From UBA11524 sp051883695 (GTDB taxonomy: Bacteria > Bacillota > Clostridia > Christensenellales > Aristaeellaceae), in contig JBJEUF010000092.1 in NCBI GenBank assembly GCA_051883695.1, positions 1 through 64,000 on the forward strand: a stretch of DNA of 64,000 nucleotides, read 5' to 3'. Below, piece after piece: positions 8,035-16,755 of this stretch. A program made the position numbers and the translations under genes. Under the pieces are notes generated by a model. That model did no database searches. It worked only from the letters and a program-made list of their open reading frames with translations, and was not told the DNA's origin. How positions within the stretch are numbered: position 1 is the stretch's first letter; the number at the start of each line of letters is the position of its first letter.

Positions 8035-8548
8035 CGCTCAGATACCATCCTTTCAGCATGGGTTCCAGCAGCTTTCTGGCGCGGTGCAGACGGGTGCGGA
8101 CGGAGGATTGCGGGATGTGCAGCACCTGCGCAACATCGGCAATGGGAAGCGTCTGATAATAATGCAGGATGACGATCTCGCGGTATTTGTCGGGCAGCGC
8201 GCATACGGCGTTGTACACCGTGGAATCGGGAATGAGCGCGTCAACGGAAGGCTCGTCCACATCCTCCAGATTGCTGCCATGGGCGTAATGCCTGTATTCA
8301 CGGCTGCGCAGGATGCTGCGGCAGGTGTTGGCGGCAATGCGCATCACCCATGCCTTTTCCGTTGCACCCTCCCGGAGCGTATCCAGGGCCTGCCAGGCCT
8401 TCATGAAGGTCGTCTGGGCGGCATCCTGGGCCAGGGCGTGGTCATGAAGGTACAGGAAACAGACGCGCAGCACATTGGTGCCGTACGTTTCCATCAGCCG
8501 TGTCAGCGTCGCTTCCTTCTGGACGACTGACTGTGGGGCGGTTTGCAT
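8027..8548 (-). CDS. ECF-like RNA polymerase sigma factor
   Basis: 173 residues. Region 2 is recognisable in RVCFLYLHDHALAQDAAQTTF..AWQAL and region 4 in LPDKYREIVILHYYQTLPIADVAQVL followed by SSVRTRLHRARKLL. Size and layout fit extracytoplasmic-function sigma factors. It is the first gene of a two-gene minus-strand operon with the membrane partner that overlaps its stop. A GGAAGGGGGAG ribosome-binding sequence precedes the ATG. Such sigma factors are usually held by the membrane partner until an envelope signal releases them and usually drive their own promoter. Confidence 0.9.
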   Translation of the reverse strand: MQTAPQSVVQKEATLTRLMETYGTNVLRVCFLYLHDHALAQDAAQTTFMKAWQALDTLREGATEKAWVMRIAANTCRSILRSREYRHYAHGSNLEDVDEPSVDALIPDSTVYNAVCALPDKYREIVILHYYQTLPIADVAQVLHIPQSSVRTRLHRARKLLEPMLKGWYLSDE

Positions 8549-8720
8549 GCGCCCACTCCCCCTTCCATGAGGTAATACGCAATGGGGAAGGAAAACATTT
8601 CAAAATCAATGAGAATATTTTCGGTATCAGGCTGTCGGCGTTCGACATGGAACGCGAAAAAAACTCATATGCGCAGGCAACGATGACATTCCTGGCATAT
8701 GAGCTGTTTGGATACAGGTT

Positions 8721-9650
8721 TCAGCCCAAAAGCATTTGGCCGATGCGGGTGACGGGGCTTTGCATGAGGTACCCGCCCTTGCGCAGGGCGTGGATGCGCC
8801 GGAGCTTCGGCAGGCGCTGCGTGGCCAGATAGCCGTCAAGGATAGCGGCGGCGCCTGAGGGCAACGCGCTTCCGTAGGCCTGGCGGAACATGCGGGCGTG
8901 GCGGTAGGTGAGGGCGATGCGCTCCCGGACGCGCTTCGGAGCGGTCAGCGCGTCAGCGCTCCGGCGAAGCAGACCGTTGGGGCTTGCGCCCATGACGTTG
9001 TTCCCGTGCTGGCGATAGTCCAGCAGCGGCGTATCGAGGCAGACGATTTGCCCGAAGGCGGCGGCAGTCAGGGCGATGAACCAGTCGTGCATGAAAAGCC
9101 GCTGCGCATCGGTATGCTGCACCACAAGACGGCGCAGGGCGGCGTTCATCAGGCAGGTGCAGCCGGTGACGTTGTTCTGCACCAGCAGTCGGGGGAGAGT
9201 GGTAGCCTGAGCGTCCCAGCCCTGATGGCGGAAGAAGCTGGCGTACAGCTCGCGTCCGTCGGAGTCAACGACGCGGCAGTCATGATGAACGAGCAACGGC
9301 GTATCGGCGCCGTATCGGGCCTCGGCAGCCTGCAGGGCGGCAAGGCCGCGTTCCAGCTTGTCCGGGTGCCAGCAATCGTCCTGATCGCACAGGGCGGAAC
9401 AGGGGGCGTCATCCTGCGCCAGGAGGGAAAGAAAATTGCCGATGGCCCCGAGGTGCTGTCCCTGCCGGGCGGCGGGAAGAAAACGGCTGTCCTGACGCGA
9501 GAGGGCTTCCAGCAGCGCGGCGCTGCCGTCGGTGGAGCCGTCATCCTGCCAGAGCACGCGAAACGCCGTGCAGGTCTGTGCCCGGAGGGAAGCAAGCTGC
9601 GCAGGCAGGAAGGCTTCGCCGTTGTAGGCGGCCAGCAGGATGCTTACCAT
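8721..9650 (-). CDS. Family 2 glycosyltransferase (rhamnosyltransferase-like)
   Basis: 309 residues. GT-A fold signature: MVSILLAAYNGE at the N-terminus, QDDGSTDGS, and CDQDDCWHPDKL, which contains the DxD metal site in the DQDD(x)W form common in rhamnan and capsule glycosyltransferases. No membrane helices. It transfers a sugar from a nucleotide donor to a cell-surface glycan precursor on the inner face of the membrane. The ATG at 9650 overlaps the stop of the preceding glycosyltransferase gene (ATGGTAA); an alternative ATG at 9662 adds four residues. The pair forms one small operon without the rest of a polysaccharide cluster. Confidence 0.9.
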   Translation of the reverse strand: MVSILLAAYNGEAFLPAQLASLRAQTCTAFRVLWQDDGSTDGSAALLEALSRQDSRFLPAARQGQHLGAIGNFLSLLAQDDAPCSALCDQDDCWHPDKLERGLAALQAAEARYGADTPLLVHHDCRVVDSDGRELYASFFRHQGWDAQATTLPRLLVQNNVTGCTCLMNAALRRLVVQHTDAQRLFMHDWFIALTAAAFGQIVCLDTPLLDYRQHGNNVMGASPNGLLRRSADALTAPKRVRERIALTYRHARMFRQAYGSALPSGAAAILDGYLATQRLPKLRRIHALRKGGYLMQSPVTRIGQMLLG

Positions 9651-10414
9651 TGCCAACCCCATTTCCTGAAATACCGGCAGGTGCTGCGCAGATGCCGGCA
9701 GGCATTCCTGAAGCCCTTTGCACTGGCCCGCTGCCAGTCGTGGGTGACGATCAGCTGGGGATGATACACGATGTTGCCAAGGCGCAGTGCCCGGCGGGAA
9801 AGATCGCTGTCCTCATGGTACAGGAAGAACTGGGGATCAAAGCCGCCCAGCTGGCGCAGCAGACCGGTGCGGATCATCATGAAGCAGCCGGTGGCAAATT
9901 CAACGCTGGTAGGCACTTCGATGTTGGCATCGCGCAGGGTGTATTCGCTGCGCCAGACGCGGAAGGGACCGGGGAGCTTTTCCAGCCGTCCCCCCAGCAG
10001 ATAGCGGAGGGTCGGGGTGCGCTTGGGCAGGAACTGCTCCGTTCCGTCGGCGTTGAAAACCCGCGGGGTCAGGATGGCGCAGTCCTTGTTGAGCTCCATG
10101 TACTGTGCCATTTTGCGCAGGAGCGTGCTGTCAAAGGTCACGTCCGGGTTGCAGATGATGTGGTACTGGCTGTGCAGCTCCGGCAGGACGACGTTGTTGC
10201 CGCCCCCATAGCCCAGATTCCTGTTCTGTGCCCGGTATTGCAGCCCCGGGCACTGCCACATCAGCCGCTGACAGACCGCATCCCCCGGCGCGTTATCCAC
10301 GATGTACAGATCCAGCGGGACATCGCTGTCCTGAAAGCACTGAACGGTGCGTGTGACCTGTGAACCGGAGTGGTACAGCACAATGCACGCGGAAATGGAT
10401 GGTTCCGTCAACAT
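9644..10414 (-). CDS. Family 2 glycosyltransferase (WbbL/rhamnosyltransferase-like)
   Basis: 256 residues. Motifs: ACIVLYHSG, VDNAPGD, NLGYGGGNN, ICNPDV and GGFDPQFFLYHEDSDLSRRA, the last being the catalytic-base region typical of WbbL-like rhamnosyltransferases. Start at 10414 follows AAGGAGG at good spacing; a longer in-frame ATG upstream (10459) lies inside the promoter. First gene of the operon. Donor and acceptor cannot be told from sequence. Confidence 0.9.
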   Translation of the reverse strand: MLTEPSISACIVLYHSGSQVTRTVQCFQDSDVPLDLYIVDNAPGDAVCQRLMWQCPGLQYRAQNRNLGYGGGNNVVLPELHSQYHIICNPDVTFDSTLLRKMAQYMELNKDCAILTPRVFNADGTEQFLPKRTPTLRYLLGGRLEKLPGPFRVWRSEYTLRDANIEVPTSVEFATGCFMMIRTGLLRQLGGFDPQFFLYHEDSDLSRRALRLGNIVYHPQLIVTHDWQRASAKGFRNACRHLRSTCRYFRKWGWQW

Positions 10415-10457
10415 GGGCAAGCCTCCTTGGCGAAATCGGTCGATGCTCTGTGCAATC

Positions 10458-10486
10458 ATTTTACCCTGATTCAGCCGTTTTGTCTA
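10458..10486 (-). promoter_or_regulatory. Promoter of the glycosyltransferase operon
   Basis: On the minus strand TAGACA (10486-10481) and TAAAAT (10463-10458) with a 17-bp spacer, 44 bases before the start codon. The divergent gntR gene shares this intergenic space. Confidence 0.6.
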
Positions 10487-10588
10487 TAAAAGTGTGGAAA
10501 TTTCTCTGCCAAAATGATATACTGATGAAGATACAGCGAATGTCGCGGCTTGAACCCCGTCAGGCTGTGGAGATACAGGAGGATTCCC

Positions 10589-11302
10589 ATGACCCCGAGC
10601 ATTCTTGATACCGAAAGCGCAAGCCCGCTCTACAGGCAGCTGATGCAGCGCATCAGAAGCGATATCGCCGGCGGGACGTATCCTGTGCACAGCCGCATCC
10701 CCTCCGAGCAGGAGCTTTGCGCAACCTATCAGGTCAGCCGCGTCACGGTGCGCAAGGCCCTTGCGGAGCTGACGCGGGAGGGCCTGCTGCGCCGGATGCA
10801 GGGCAAGGGAACCTTCGTGTGCGCGCCCCGCATTCAGCAGAGCCTGAAGGACGTGAACAGCTTCCACGATGCCTGCCGCGTGATGGGCAGCGTACCGGGG
10901 ACGCGGGTCATCAGCGCACAGGTGGTTCCGGCGGATGCGGAGACGGCGATGCGGCTGCGGCTGCATGGGGATACGGCGGTGGAGCTTGTCCGGCTGCGGC
11001 TGGCGGATGAGCTGCCCGTGATGGTGGAGACGAACCGCTTTCCGATGGCCTATGAGAGCCTGCTGGAGGAGAAGTTGGACGGCTCGCTGTATGCGCTGCT
11101 GGAAAAGCGCGGCGTGACGGCGAGCAAGGGCATCCATGAAATCAGCCTGTGCTATGCCACGGGCGTGCAGGCCAGGCTGCTGGGCGTGGAGCCGGGAACG
11201 GCGCTGCTGCAGCTGGAGCAGGTGATCTATGACCAGAACGGCGAGCCGCTGCATACCTCCCATCAGGTCATCCGCGGCGATCGCTTCACGTTCAGAATCT
11301 GA
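10589..11302 (+). CDS. GntR/HutC-family transcriptional regulator
   Basis: 237 residues. Residues 1-75 form the GntR winged helix (SPLYRQLMQRI, RIPSEQELCATYQVSRVTVR, LRRMQGKGTFV); the rest is a UTRA effector domain (for example VELVRLRLADELPVMVE, and LLQLEQVIYDQNGEPLHTS). UTRA domains bind small ligands such as sugar phosphates or amino-acid derivatives. Start at 10589 follows AGGAGG. It is transcribed away from the glycosyltransferases and is followed 17 bp later by the NYN protein, so it heads a four-gene run. No metabolic operon is adjacent, so ligand and targets are open. Confidence 0.9.
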   Translation: MTPSILDTESASPLYRQLMQRIRSDIAGGTYPVHSRIPSEQELCATYQVSRVTVRKALAELTREGLLRRMQGKGTFVCAPRIQQSLKDVNSFHDACRVMGSVPGTRVISAQVVPADAETAMRLRLHGDTAVELVRLRLADELPVMVETNRFPMAYESLLEEKLDGSLYALLEKRGVTASKGIHEISLCYATGVQARLLGVEPGTALLQLEQVIYDQNGEPLHTSHQVIRGDRFTFRI

Positions 11303-11319
11303 CGAAAGGTACTTGATTT

Positions 11320-12318
11320 ATGGCAAAATTTGCAGTCTTTATCGACCTGGAAAACTGCGGCGCGAAGGTCGCGACCCTCGACTCCGTACTGGAAAAGGTC
11401 AAAATTCGCGGCGATATCCTGCTGGGCAAGGTGTACGGGTACACTGACCGGTTCTCCGACCTGAAGGAGGTGCTGCTCAGTAACACCTTCACGGTGGTGC
11501 CCAGCCTGCGCTACGGCATCGCCCAGAAGAACAACGCGGATATCCAGCTGGTCATCGACGCGCTGGAGGTGGCCTACACCAACGACCTGATCGACTCCTT
11601 CTGCATCGTTTCCGGCGACAGCGATTATGTGCCGCTGGTGGGCAAGCTGAAGTCGATGGGCAAGTTTGTGCTGGGCATCAGCCGTTCGGCGGCCACGTCG
11701 AACATCTTCCTGAACGCGTGCAACGAGTTCCAGTTCCTGGAGGGCGTGAGCCGCAAGACGACGGTGCCGACCCGCAGCACGAAGAAGAAGGGCACGCCCG
11801 TCACCGAAGAGATGGCGGACGAGGCGGAGCTGAACAAGCTGATTGTGTCCATCATCGACGAGGCCACCGGCATGGACGAGATGTATGCCTCGGAGCTCAA
11901 GGGCGTTCTGACCCGCCTGCGCCCGGACTTCAACGAGAAAAACTACGGCTGCGCATCGTTCTACAAGCTGCTGGCGAAGCTGTCGGCGCGCTTTGGCGAT
12001 ATCCACGTCAAGAACGACAATTTCAACGTGATGGTCAGCCTGAACGCGAGCATGGAGGGAACGGAAACCCATCCGCAGCTGACGCGCGAGAACTGGCGCG
12101 AGGCCTTCGCGGCGCAGCTGCAGGCCTATAAGGAGGGCGGCTTTGAACGGGTCAATCCGTCCATCCTCAAGGCGGATATCCTGACGACCTACCCGGATTT
12201 CAACGAGCGCGCCATCGGCTTCAAGCGCTTCTCGGATGTGATGAAGCAGCTCGAAAAGGACGGCCTGGTGGAGGTCGAGATGGACGAGCAGAAGACGATG
12301 CTCATCAAGCTGCTGTAA
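11320..12318 (+). CDS. NYN-domain (PIN-like) nuclease with two OST-HTH/LOTUS domains
   Basis: 332 residues. Residues 1-145 are a NYN (DUF88/LabA-like) domain with the acidic residues of a PIN-type active site: FIDLENCG, NADIQLVIDAL and VSGDSDYVPLV. A linker with a basic KKKG patch follows. Two OST-HTH modules come next, one near 175-245 (YGCASFYKLLAKL) and one near 265-332 (FNERAIGFKRFSDVMKQL). NYN domains are ribonuclease-like; OST-HTH domains bind RNA, including G-rich RNA, in proteins studied elsewhere. The natural inference is a cytoplasmic RNA-targeting protein. It sits between gntR and an HD-domain gene with short gaps. No bacterial substrate is established to my knowledge. Confidence 0.88.
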   Translation: MAKFAVFIDLENCGAKVATLDSVLEKVKIRGDILLGKVYGYTDRFSDLKEVLLSNTFTVVPSLRYGIAQKNNADIQLVIDALEVAYTNDLIDSFCIVSGDSDYVPLVGKLKSMGKFVLGISRSAATSNIFLNACNEFQFLEGVSRKTTVPTRSTKKKGTPVTEEMADEAELNKLIVSIIDEATGMDEMYASELKGVLTRLRPDFNEKNYGCASFYKLLAKLSARFGDIHVKNDNFNVMVSLNASMEGTETHPQLTRENWREAFAAQLQAYKEGGFERVNPSILKADILTTYPDFNERAIGFKRFSDVMKQLEKDGLVEVEMDEQKTMLIKLL

Positions 12319-12330
12319 AGGAGAATGCAG

Positions 12331-12927
12331 ATGAACGCAGGAATGAATCGCGAGGCTGCAGTGAGCGGCCTCATGAGGTACAATCACGAGCCCTTTCACC
12401 TCCAGCACGCGCTGACGGTCGAAGGGGTGATGCGCTGGTATGCCCATGAGCTGGGCTACGGCGAGGACGCGGATTTCTGGGCAACGGTCGGCTTGCTGCA
12501 CGACATCGACTTTGAAATGTGGCCGGAGGAGCACTGCACAAGGTGCGTGGCGCTGCTGCAGAACATGGGCGCGACGGAGGAGCTGCTCCATGCGGTGTGC
12601 TGCCACGGCTATGGTCTGTGCTCGGATGTGGTGCCGGTGCACGAGATGGAAAAGGTGCTGTTTGCGGCGGATGAGCTGACCGGCCTGATCGGCGCGGCGG
12701 CAAGGATGCGCCCGTCCAAATCCACAACGGACATGGAGCTGTCCAGCCTGAAAAAGAAGTTCAAGGATAAGAAATTCGCCGCCGGATGCAGCCGCGACGT
12801 GATCCGCGAAGGCGCCGGGCGTCTGGGGTGGGAGCTGGATACGCTGATGGAGCGCACCATCCGCGCGATGGCTGCGACCGAGGGCTGGATGCTGGCGGAG
12901 CTGGAAAAGCTGACGGCGGATGCATGA
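12331..12927 (+). CDS. HD-domain hydrolase
   Basis: 198 residues. Metal ligands of an HD phosphohydrolase are visible: HLQHAL, LLHDIDFE (the HD pair), ALLQNMG..EELLHAV and the distant Asp in FAADELTGLI. Proteins of this shape are often labelled hydrolase or HDIG-domain protein and probably hydrolyse a nucleotide or phosphoester. The ATG at 12331 is preferred over 12325 because AAAGGAG lies seven bases before it. It begins 12 bp after the NYN-OST-HTH gene, which suggests cotranscription and perhaps a joint role in RNA or nucleotide turnover. Confidence 0.82.
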   Translation: MNAGMNREAAVSGLMRYNHEPFHLQHALTVEGVMRWYAHELGYGEDADFWATVGLLHDIDFEMWPEEHCTRCVALLQNMGATEELLHAVCCHGYGLCSDVVPVHEMEKVLFAADELTGLIGAAARMRPSKSTTDMELSSLKKKFKDKKFAAGCSRDVIREGAGRLGWELDTLMERTIRAMAATEGWMLAELEKLTADA

Positions 12928-12983
12928 AAACGGCGCGCTGCTTCGTTATGTGAGCGATAGGACATGAAAGGAGCGCGGGCTGC

Positions 12984-13523
12984 ATGAAATATCTGCGCAG
13001 GATGGTGTGGCACATTGCATCCCGGCTGCTGATCCTGACCGTTGTGCTGGGCATGATGGTGGTCGGGTTCTATTACGCGATGAACCTCAGCAACATCCAC
13101 GTGGTGCTCAAGGACGGGATGGCCCGTCGGGCTCAGGTGGTGATGATGCAGGAGGACGTGTCGGAGCTGACGAAGTACTTCCAGCAGAGCTTCCTGAGCC
13201 GGGATACGGTGGTGCAGGACGTGGTGAACGGGAACTCGCCCTATCGGGATTACAACATCCGCGGCATTGACCACCGGCTGGAGATGGGGTTCACCTGGGT
13301 CTGGCCGTGGGACAACACAGCGAGAGTGGATATTGTGGAGAGAATCCCGCGGATTGACGGCCGCGTGAAGGGCACGAAGGCGGAGGAGTACATTGAGAAG
13401 TACGGAGAGGATGCGATTTATCCGCCGGAATGGAACAGCGCACGATATCGGGTGCAGCTGGTGAAGGAGAACGGACAATGGCACATCCGCAGCCTGAGCC
13501 TGCTGGAGGTTCTTCCGGATTAG
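12984..13523 (+). CDS. Single-pass membrane protein of unknown function
   Basis: 179 residues. A short basic N-terminus, one membrane helix at about 8-33 (ASRLLILTVVLGMMVVGFYY) and an extracytoplasmic domain of about 145 residues that is rich in Asp, Arg and Trp (GFTWVWPWDN). The C-terminal QLVKENGQWHIRSL looks like the end of a small NTF2-like or DUF4829-like fold, but I do not recognise the family. AAAGGAGCG precedes the start. It is the last gene of the gntR run, 56 bp after the HD gene. Confidence 0.7.
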   Translation: MKYLRRMVWHIASRLLILTVVLGMMVVGFYYAMNLSNIHVVLKDGMARRAQVVMMQEDVSELTKYFQQSFLSRDTVVQDVVNGNSPYRDYNIRGIDHRLEMGFTWVWPWDNTARVDIVERIPRIDGRVKGTKAEEYIEKYGEDAIYPPEWNSARYRVQLVKENGQWHIRSLSLLEVLPD

Positions 13524-13631
13524 TGCATGTTCTGTGTAGCAGCGTCCCATGGTAAAGTCCGTCACGACACAGAGGGTCTCCCACGCGCGCGGGAGGCCTT
13601 CATATACTACCATGATAGCAGCTATGGATGC

Positions 13632-14237
13632 TCAATACCCCAGGGCTTCATCTACCAGCACCACGGTAAAGGGCCGTTTGCCGGTGGGGTGCTCCTGTAT
13701 GGCGATGATATTGCAGAACCCTCCCGGGCAATTCGCCTGATCGCACTTGCCCTCCGTGCCACAAGGGAAGGGCAGCCCCAGCCGCTGCGCATTCGGCGGG
13801 CAGGCTTCGCGCTTGATCCGTGCCAGCGCCTGCGGATACCCGCCGTCCACCAGCTTGTTCGCTCCGACGACGGCAATCACCTGCTTCGGGCCGTGAATCA
13901 TCGCGGCAACCCGGTTGCCTGTGCCGTCGATATTGACAAGCTGCCCGTCACGGGTCACCGCGTTGGCAGAGCAGAGGTACACATCCGCTTCCCGCGCGGC
14001 CGGGATGGCTGCAGGGCCTTCCTCCGACCAGTGCCAGTGGACGGTGTGTCCGGCATCGCGCAGCATGTCAGCCAATCCCAGCTCCCGGATGGTCATGCTG
14101 CCGCCGATGCCCACGGACGCATCCGCAGGCATCAAATCCCGGACGATACGGGCGGCATCCTCCTTCGATGCCGCGTGGAGAACGTTGAAACCGCGCCGCT
14201 CCAGCGCGGCGGATACGGTACGCATCAGATCGTTCAT
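13632..14237 (-). CDS. LUD-domain protein (lactate utilisation, YkgG/LutC-like, DUF162)
   Basis: 201 residues. It carries the LUD signature GIGGSMTIRELGL, an internal ADVYLCSANAVT..GQLVNIDGTGNRVAA stretch and the conserved IHGPKQVIAVVGANKLV. A C-terminal Cys cluster (ACPPNAQ, CGTEGKCDQANCPGGFC) is typical of the stand-alone clostridial members. LutB/LutC proteins take part in lactate oxidation in Bacillus, but isolated LUD proteins such as this one have unproven roles, and no lutA-like gene is near. Start at 14237 follows GCAGGAGGG. Divergent from the cysteine desulfurase gene. Confidence 0.88.
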   Translation of the reverse strand: MNDLMRTVSAALERRGFNVLHAASKEDAARIVRDLMPADASVGIGGSMTIRELGLADMLRDAGHTVHWHWSEEGPAAIPAAREADVYLCSANAVTRDGQLVNIDGTGNRVAAMIHGPKQVIAVVGANKLVDGGYPQALARIKREACPPNAQRLGLPFPCGTEGKCDQANCPGGFCNIIAIQEHPTGKRPFTVVLVDEALGY

Positions 14238-14342
14238 GGGAATCCCTCCTGCAATCATTTCTGGGGATGGAATTCGACGTTTTGCCCGGAAACCCTGCAC
14301 CCATCGCGCGGGATACAGAAAAAAGCCAATGACGGCAGGAAG

Positions 14343-14371
14343 TTGACAATCGCCTGTCAGAACGGTAAAAT
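14343..14371 (+). promoter_or_regulatory. Promoter of the cysteine desulfurase gene
   Basis: A perfect TTGACA (14343-14348) and TAAAAT (14366-14371) with a 17-bp spacer, about 30 bases upstream of the start codon. Confidence 0.8.
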
Positions 14372-14402
14372 AGTGCCGAATCTTTCCCACAAAGGAGCAC
14401 CT

Positions 14403-15578
14403 ATGAAGCGTATCTACCTTGACAATGCCGCAACCACAGCCTGTGCCCCGGAGGTTGTGGAGGCGATGCTGCCCTATTTCACGCAGACCTTCGGGAATGC
14501 CTCGTCCGTCCATGCCTTCGGGCGGGAATCCAGGCGCGCCATCGAGACGGCGCGGCGCCAGGTTGCCCGCGCCCTCAACGTCGCCGCGCCGCAGGAGATC
14601 GTCTTCACCGCCGGCGGTTCGGAGAGCGACAACTGGGCCATCAAGGGCGCGGCCTTCGCCCGGGCGGACAGGGGACGGCATATCATCACGAGCGCCATCG
14701 AGCACCACGCGGTGCTGCATACCTGCCAATGGCTGGAAAAGCAGGGCTTTGAGGTCACCTGTCTCCCCGTAGATGCGGAGGGCAGGGTCAGCGTGGAGCA
14801 CGTTGAAAGGGCGCTCCGTCCGGATACGGTGCTGGTGTCCGTGATGATGGCGAACAACGAGATCGGAACGCTCCAGCCGGTTGCACAGATCGGCGGGCTC
14901 TGCCGGGAACGCGGCGTGCTCTTTCATACGGACGCCGTGCAGGCGGTGGGCGCGATTCCTGTCGATGTGCAGGCGATGCACGCGGATCTGCTGTCGCTGT
15001 CGGCGCATAAGTTCCATGGGCCGAAGGGTGTGGGAGCACTGTATGTCCGCAAGGGCGTGAGGCTGGACAACCTGGTTCATGGCGGCGCGCAGGAACGGGG
15101 CTTGCGCGCCGGGACGGAGAATCTGGCCGGGATTGTCGGGCTGGGCAAGGCGATCGAAATGGCGACGGCGCACCTTGAAGACAACGCGGCTCATATGACG
15201 CGCCTGCGCGACCGGCTGATTGCGGGCATCATGGAGCGGGTGCCGGAGGTGCGGCTGAACGGCCATCCCACCGATCGTCTGCCGAACAACTGTAACCTGT
15301 CCTTTCAGGGTGTGGAAGGGGAGGCACTGCTGCTTCGGCTGGATCTGGCGGGCATTGCGGGTTCCTCCGGTTCAGCCTGTACCTCCGGGACACTCGATCC
15401 CAGCCATGTGCTGCTGGCGATCGGACTGCCGGTAGCGATGGCGCATGGCTCCCTGCGGCTGACACTTGGGGCGGATACCACGGAGGAGGACATTGATGCG
15501 GTGCTGGAACGCTTGCCGCCGATTGTGGCGGATCTGCGATCCATGGTTGCTTCCCATGGCGGATCGCCGAAGGGATGA
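14403..15578 (+). CDS. Cysteine desulfurase, NifS/IscS family
   Basis: 391 residues. PLP-dependent class V aminotransferase: YLDNAATT at the start, FTAGGSESDNWAIKG, TDAVQAVG, the PLP lysine in SLSAHKFHGPKGVGAL and the catalytic cysteine in SSGSACTSG. It removes sulfur from cysteine to give alanine and an enzyme persulfide for Fe-S cluster, thiamine or tRNA thiolation pathways. No iscU, thiI or mnmA follows; it is monocistronic between its own promoter and terminator. The cysteine loop is short and of the NifS/IscS rather than SufS pattern. Confidence 0.93.
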   Translation: MKRIYLDNAATTACAPEVVEAMLPYFTQTFGNASSVHAFGRESRRAIETARRQVARALNVAAPQEIVFTAGGSESDNWAIKGAAFARADRGRHIITSAIEHHAVLHTCQWLEKQGFEVTCLPVDAEGRVSVEHVERALRPDTVLVSVMMANNEIGTLQPVAQIGGLCRERGVLFHTDAVQAVGAIPVDVQAMHADLLSLSAHKFHGPKGVGALYVRKGVRLDNLVHGGAQERGLRAGTENLAGIVGLGKAIEMATAHLEDNAAHMTRLRDRLIAGIMERVPEVRLNGHPTDRLPNNCNLSFQGVEGEALLLRLDLAGIAGSSGSACTSGTLDPSHVLLAIGLPVAMAHGSLRLTLGADTTEEDIDAVLERLPPIVADLRSMVASHGGSPKG

Positions 15579-15605
15579 TGAAACGCGCAGGGTATCAGGC
15601 AATCC

Positions 15606-15639
15606 AAAAGCGCTGTCCGGAACTCCGGACAGCGCTTTT
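15606..15639 (+). terminator. Terminator after the cysteine desulfurase gene
   Basis: A perfect 15-bp inverted repeat (AAAAGCGCTGTCCGG / CCGGACAGCGCTTTT) with a four-base loop. A-rich on one side and T-rich on the other, it can act in both directions, although the converging gene ends 100 bp away. Confidence 0.9.
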
Positions 15640-15738
15640 GGGAAACTTTGCATTTAGTGGCACGCCGTGATGGCTGAATCCCAGCCGTCTTGCTTCTGCT
15701 CACCATCGCGCCGCCATATGGCTGCAGCGCCGCATTGA

Positions 15739-16563
15739 TTATTCGCAATGATTCAGATAGAAACCGCAGCTTGCGAGTGTGCAATGGAAGCCTACATAAA
15801 GGGAAGCGACAGCCGCGAGGATGGAACAGAGATAGGGGACGGCGGAAAACGTGGCTGAGCCAGCCGTCAGCCAGGACACCAGCAGGCAAACGAGGCAGAG
15901 AGCCGTATCAATCAGCCAATAGGGGAGGAGCAGCCTGAAGTACTGGAACTTGCGGCCAATCATGATCCGGCGGCTGGAATCAACGGCTTCCATCACGCTG
16001 AAACCTGCGCTGTCCTCTGCAAAGATACAGAAGGACATGCTGAAGCGGAAAAGGGCAAGAACTGTCATGGCGACAGCGGCAAGGTAGCCGGCGACCGACA
16101 GCAGGATGCCCAGCGGAATGCACCAGCCGGGAACCGCGGTGCTCATGGCGATGAACAGCCCCACAACAGCCACCGCTGCGCCGGGAAGGAAATAGAGGAT
16201 GATCCTGATGGGAACCCAGAGGGTCATACCAAGACAGCCAACGATCCGGTTGAAGCAGCTGAACAGCATTCCCAGGCCGGGATGCTTGTTGTTGTAAATA
16301 GCGATCTGTGCTTTAAGCAGGCCATAGCTGAAGACGTTGATAAGCATCAGACTGGCAATCAAACCGATGGCGCCGACAACAAATGTCAGAAAGGCGGAGG
16401 AGATGCCAACCTCTACAAGAAAAACGATGCCCGTAAAGATGCCAACGGTGGCCAGGGAGAGCAGCGCATATACGGCATACAGGCAGACCAATTCGCCCAG
16501 ATGTGCCTTCACCATGGCGGCTGATCGCTGGCGGATGGCGGGATTGTCGTTCTTGATAATCAT
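15739..16563 (-). CDS. DUF975-like polytopic membrane protein
   Basis: 274 residues, with about six membrane segments (around 22-45, 47-75, 108-135, 140-172, 215-240, 243-262). The segment FCIFAEDSAGFSVMEAVDSSRRIMIGRKFQYFRL between the later helices corresponds to the conserved cytoplasmic loop of the DUF975 family (described here only by its ends, FCIFAED and GRKFQYF). Function unknown. Single gene; AAAGAGAGTG precedes the start. Confidence 0.75.
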   Translation of the reverse strand: MIIKNDNPAIRQRSAAMVKAHLGELVCLYAVYALLSLATVGIFTGIVFLVEVGISSAFLTFVVGAIGLIASLMLINVFSYGLLKAQIAIYNNKHPGLGMLFSCFNRIVGCLGMTLWVPIRIILYFLPGAAVAVVGLFIAMSTAVPGWCIPLGILLSVAGYLAAVAMTVLALFRFSMSFCIFAEDSAGFSVMEAVDSSRRIMIGRKFQYFRLLLPYWLIDTALCLVCLLVSWLTAGSATFSAVPYLCSILAAVASLYVGFHCTLASCGFYLNHCE

Positions 16564-16755
16564 CGGGTTTCACTCTCTTTCATCGGTGTTGCCTTTGCAA
16601 TGGGAATACCATAACAGTAATTCGCTGCGGGTGCTGATGATTCCTGCTGCACGGGAAAATTTTCTGGCGGAGAAGGGGGAACGGGCCCGGCATCGTGCAA
16701 GGGACGGGGAGGACTCGCTATGGCGGCACAGGTGAGCTTCTCTGCGGGCTCTGCG

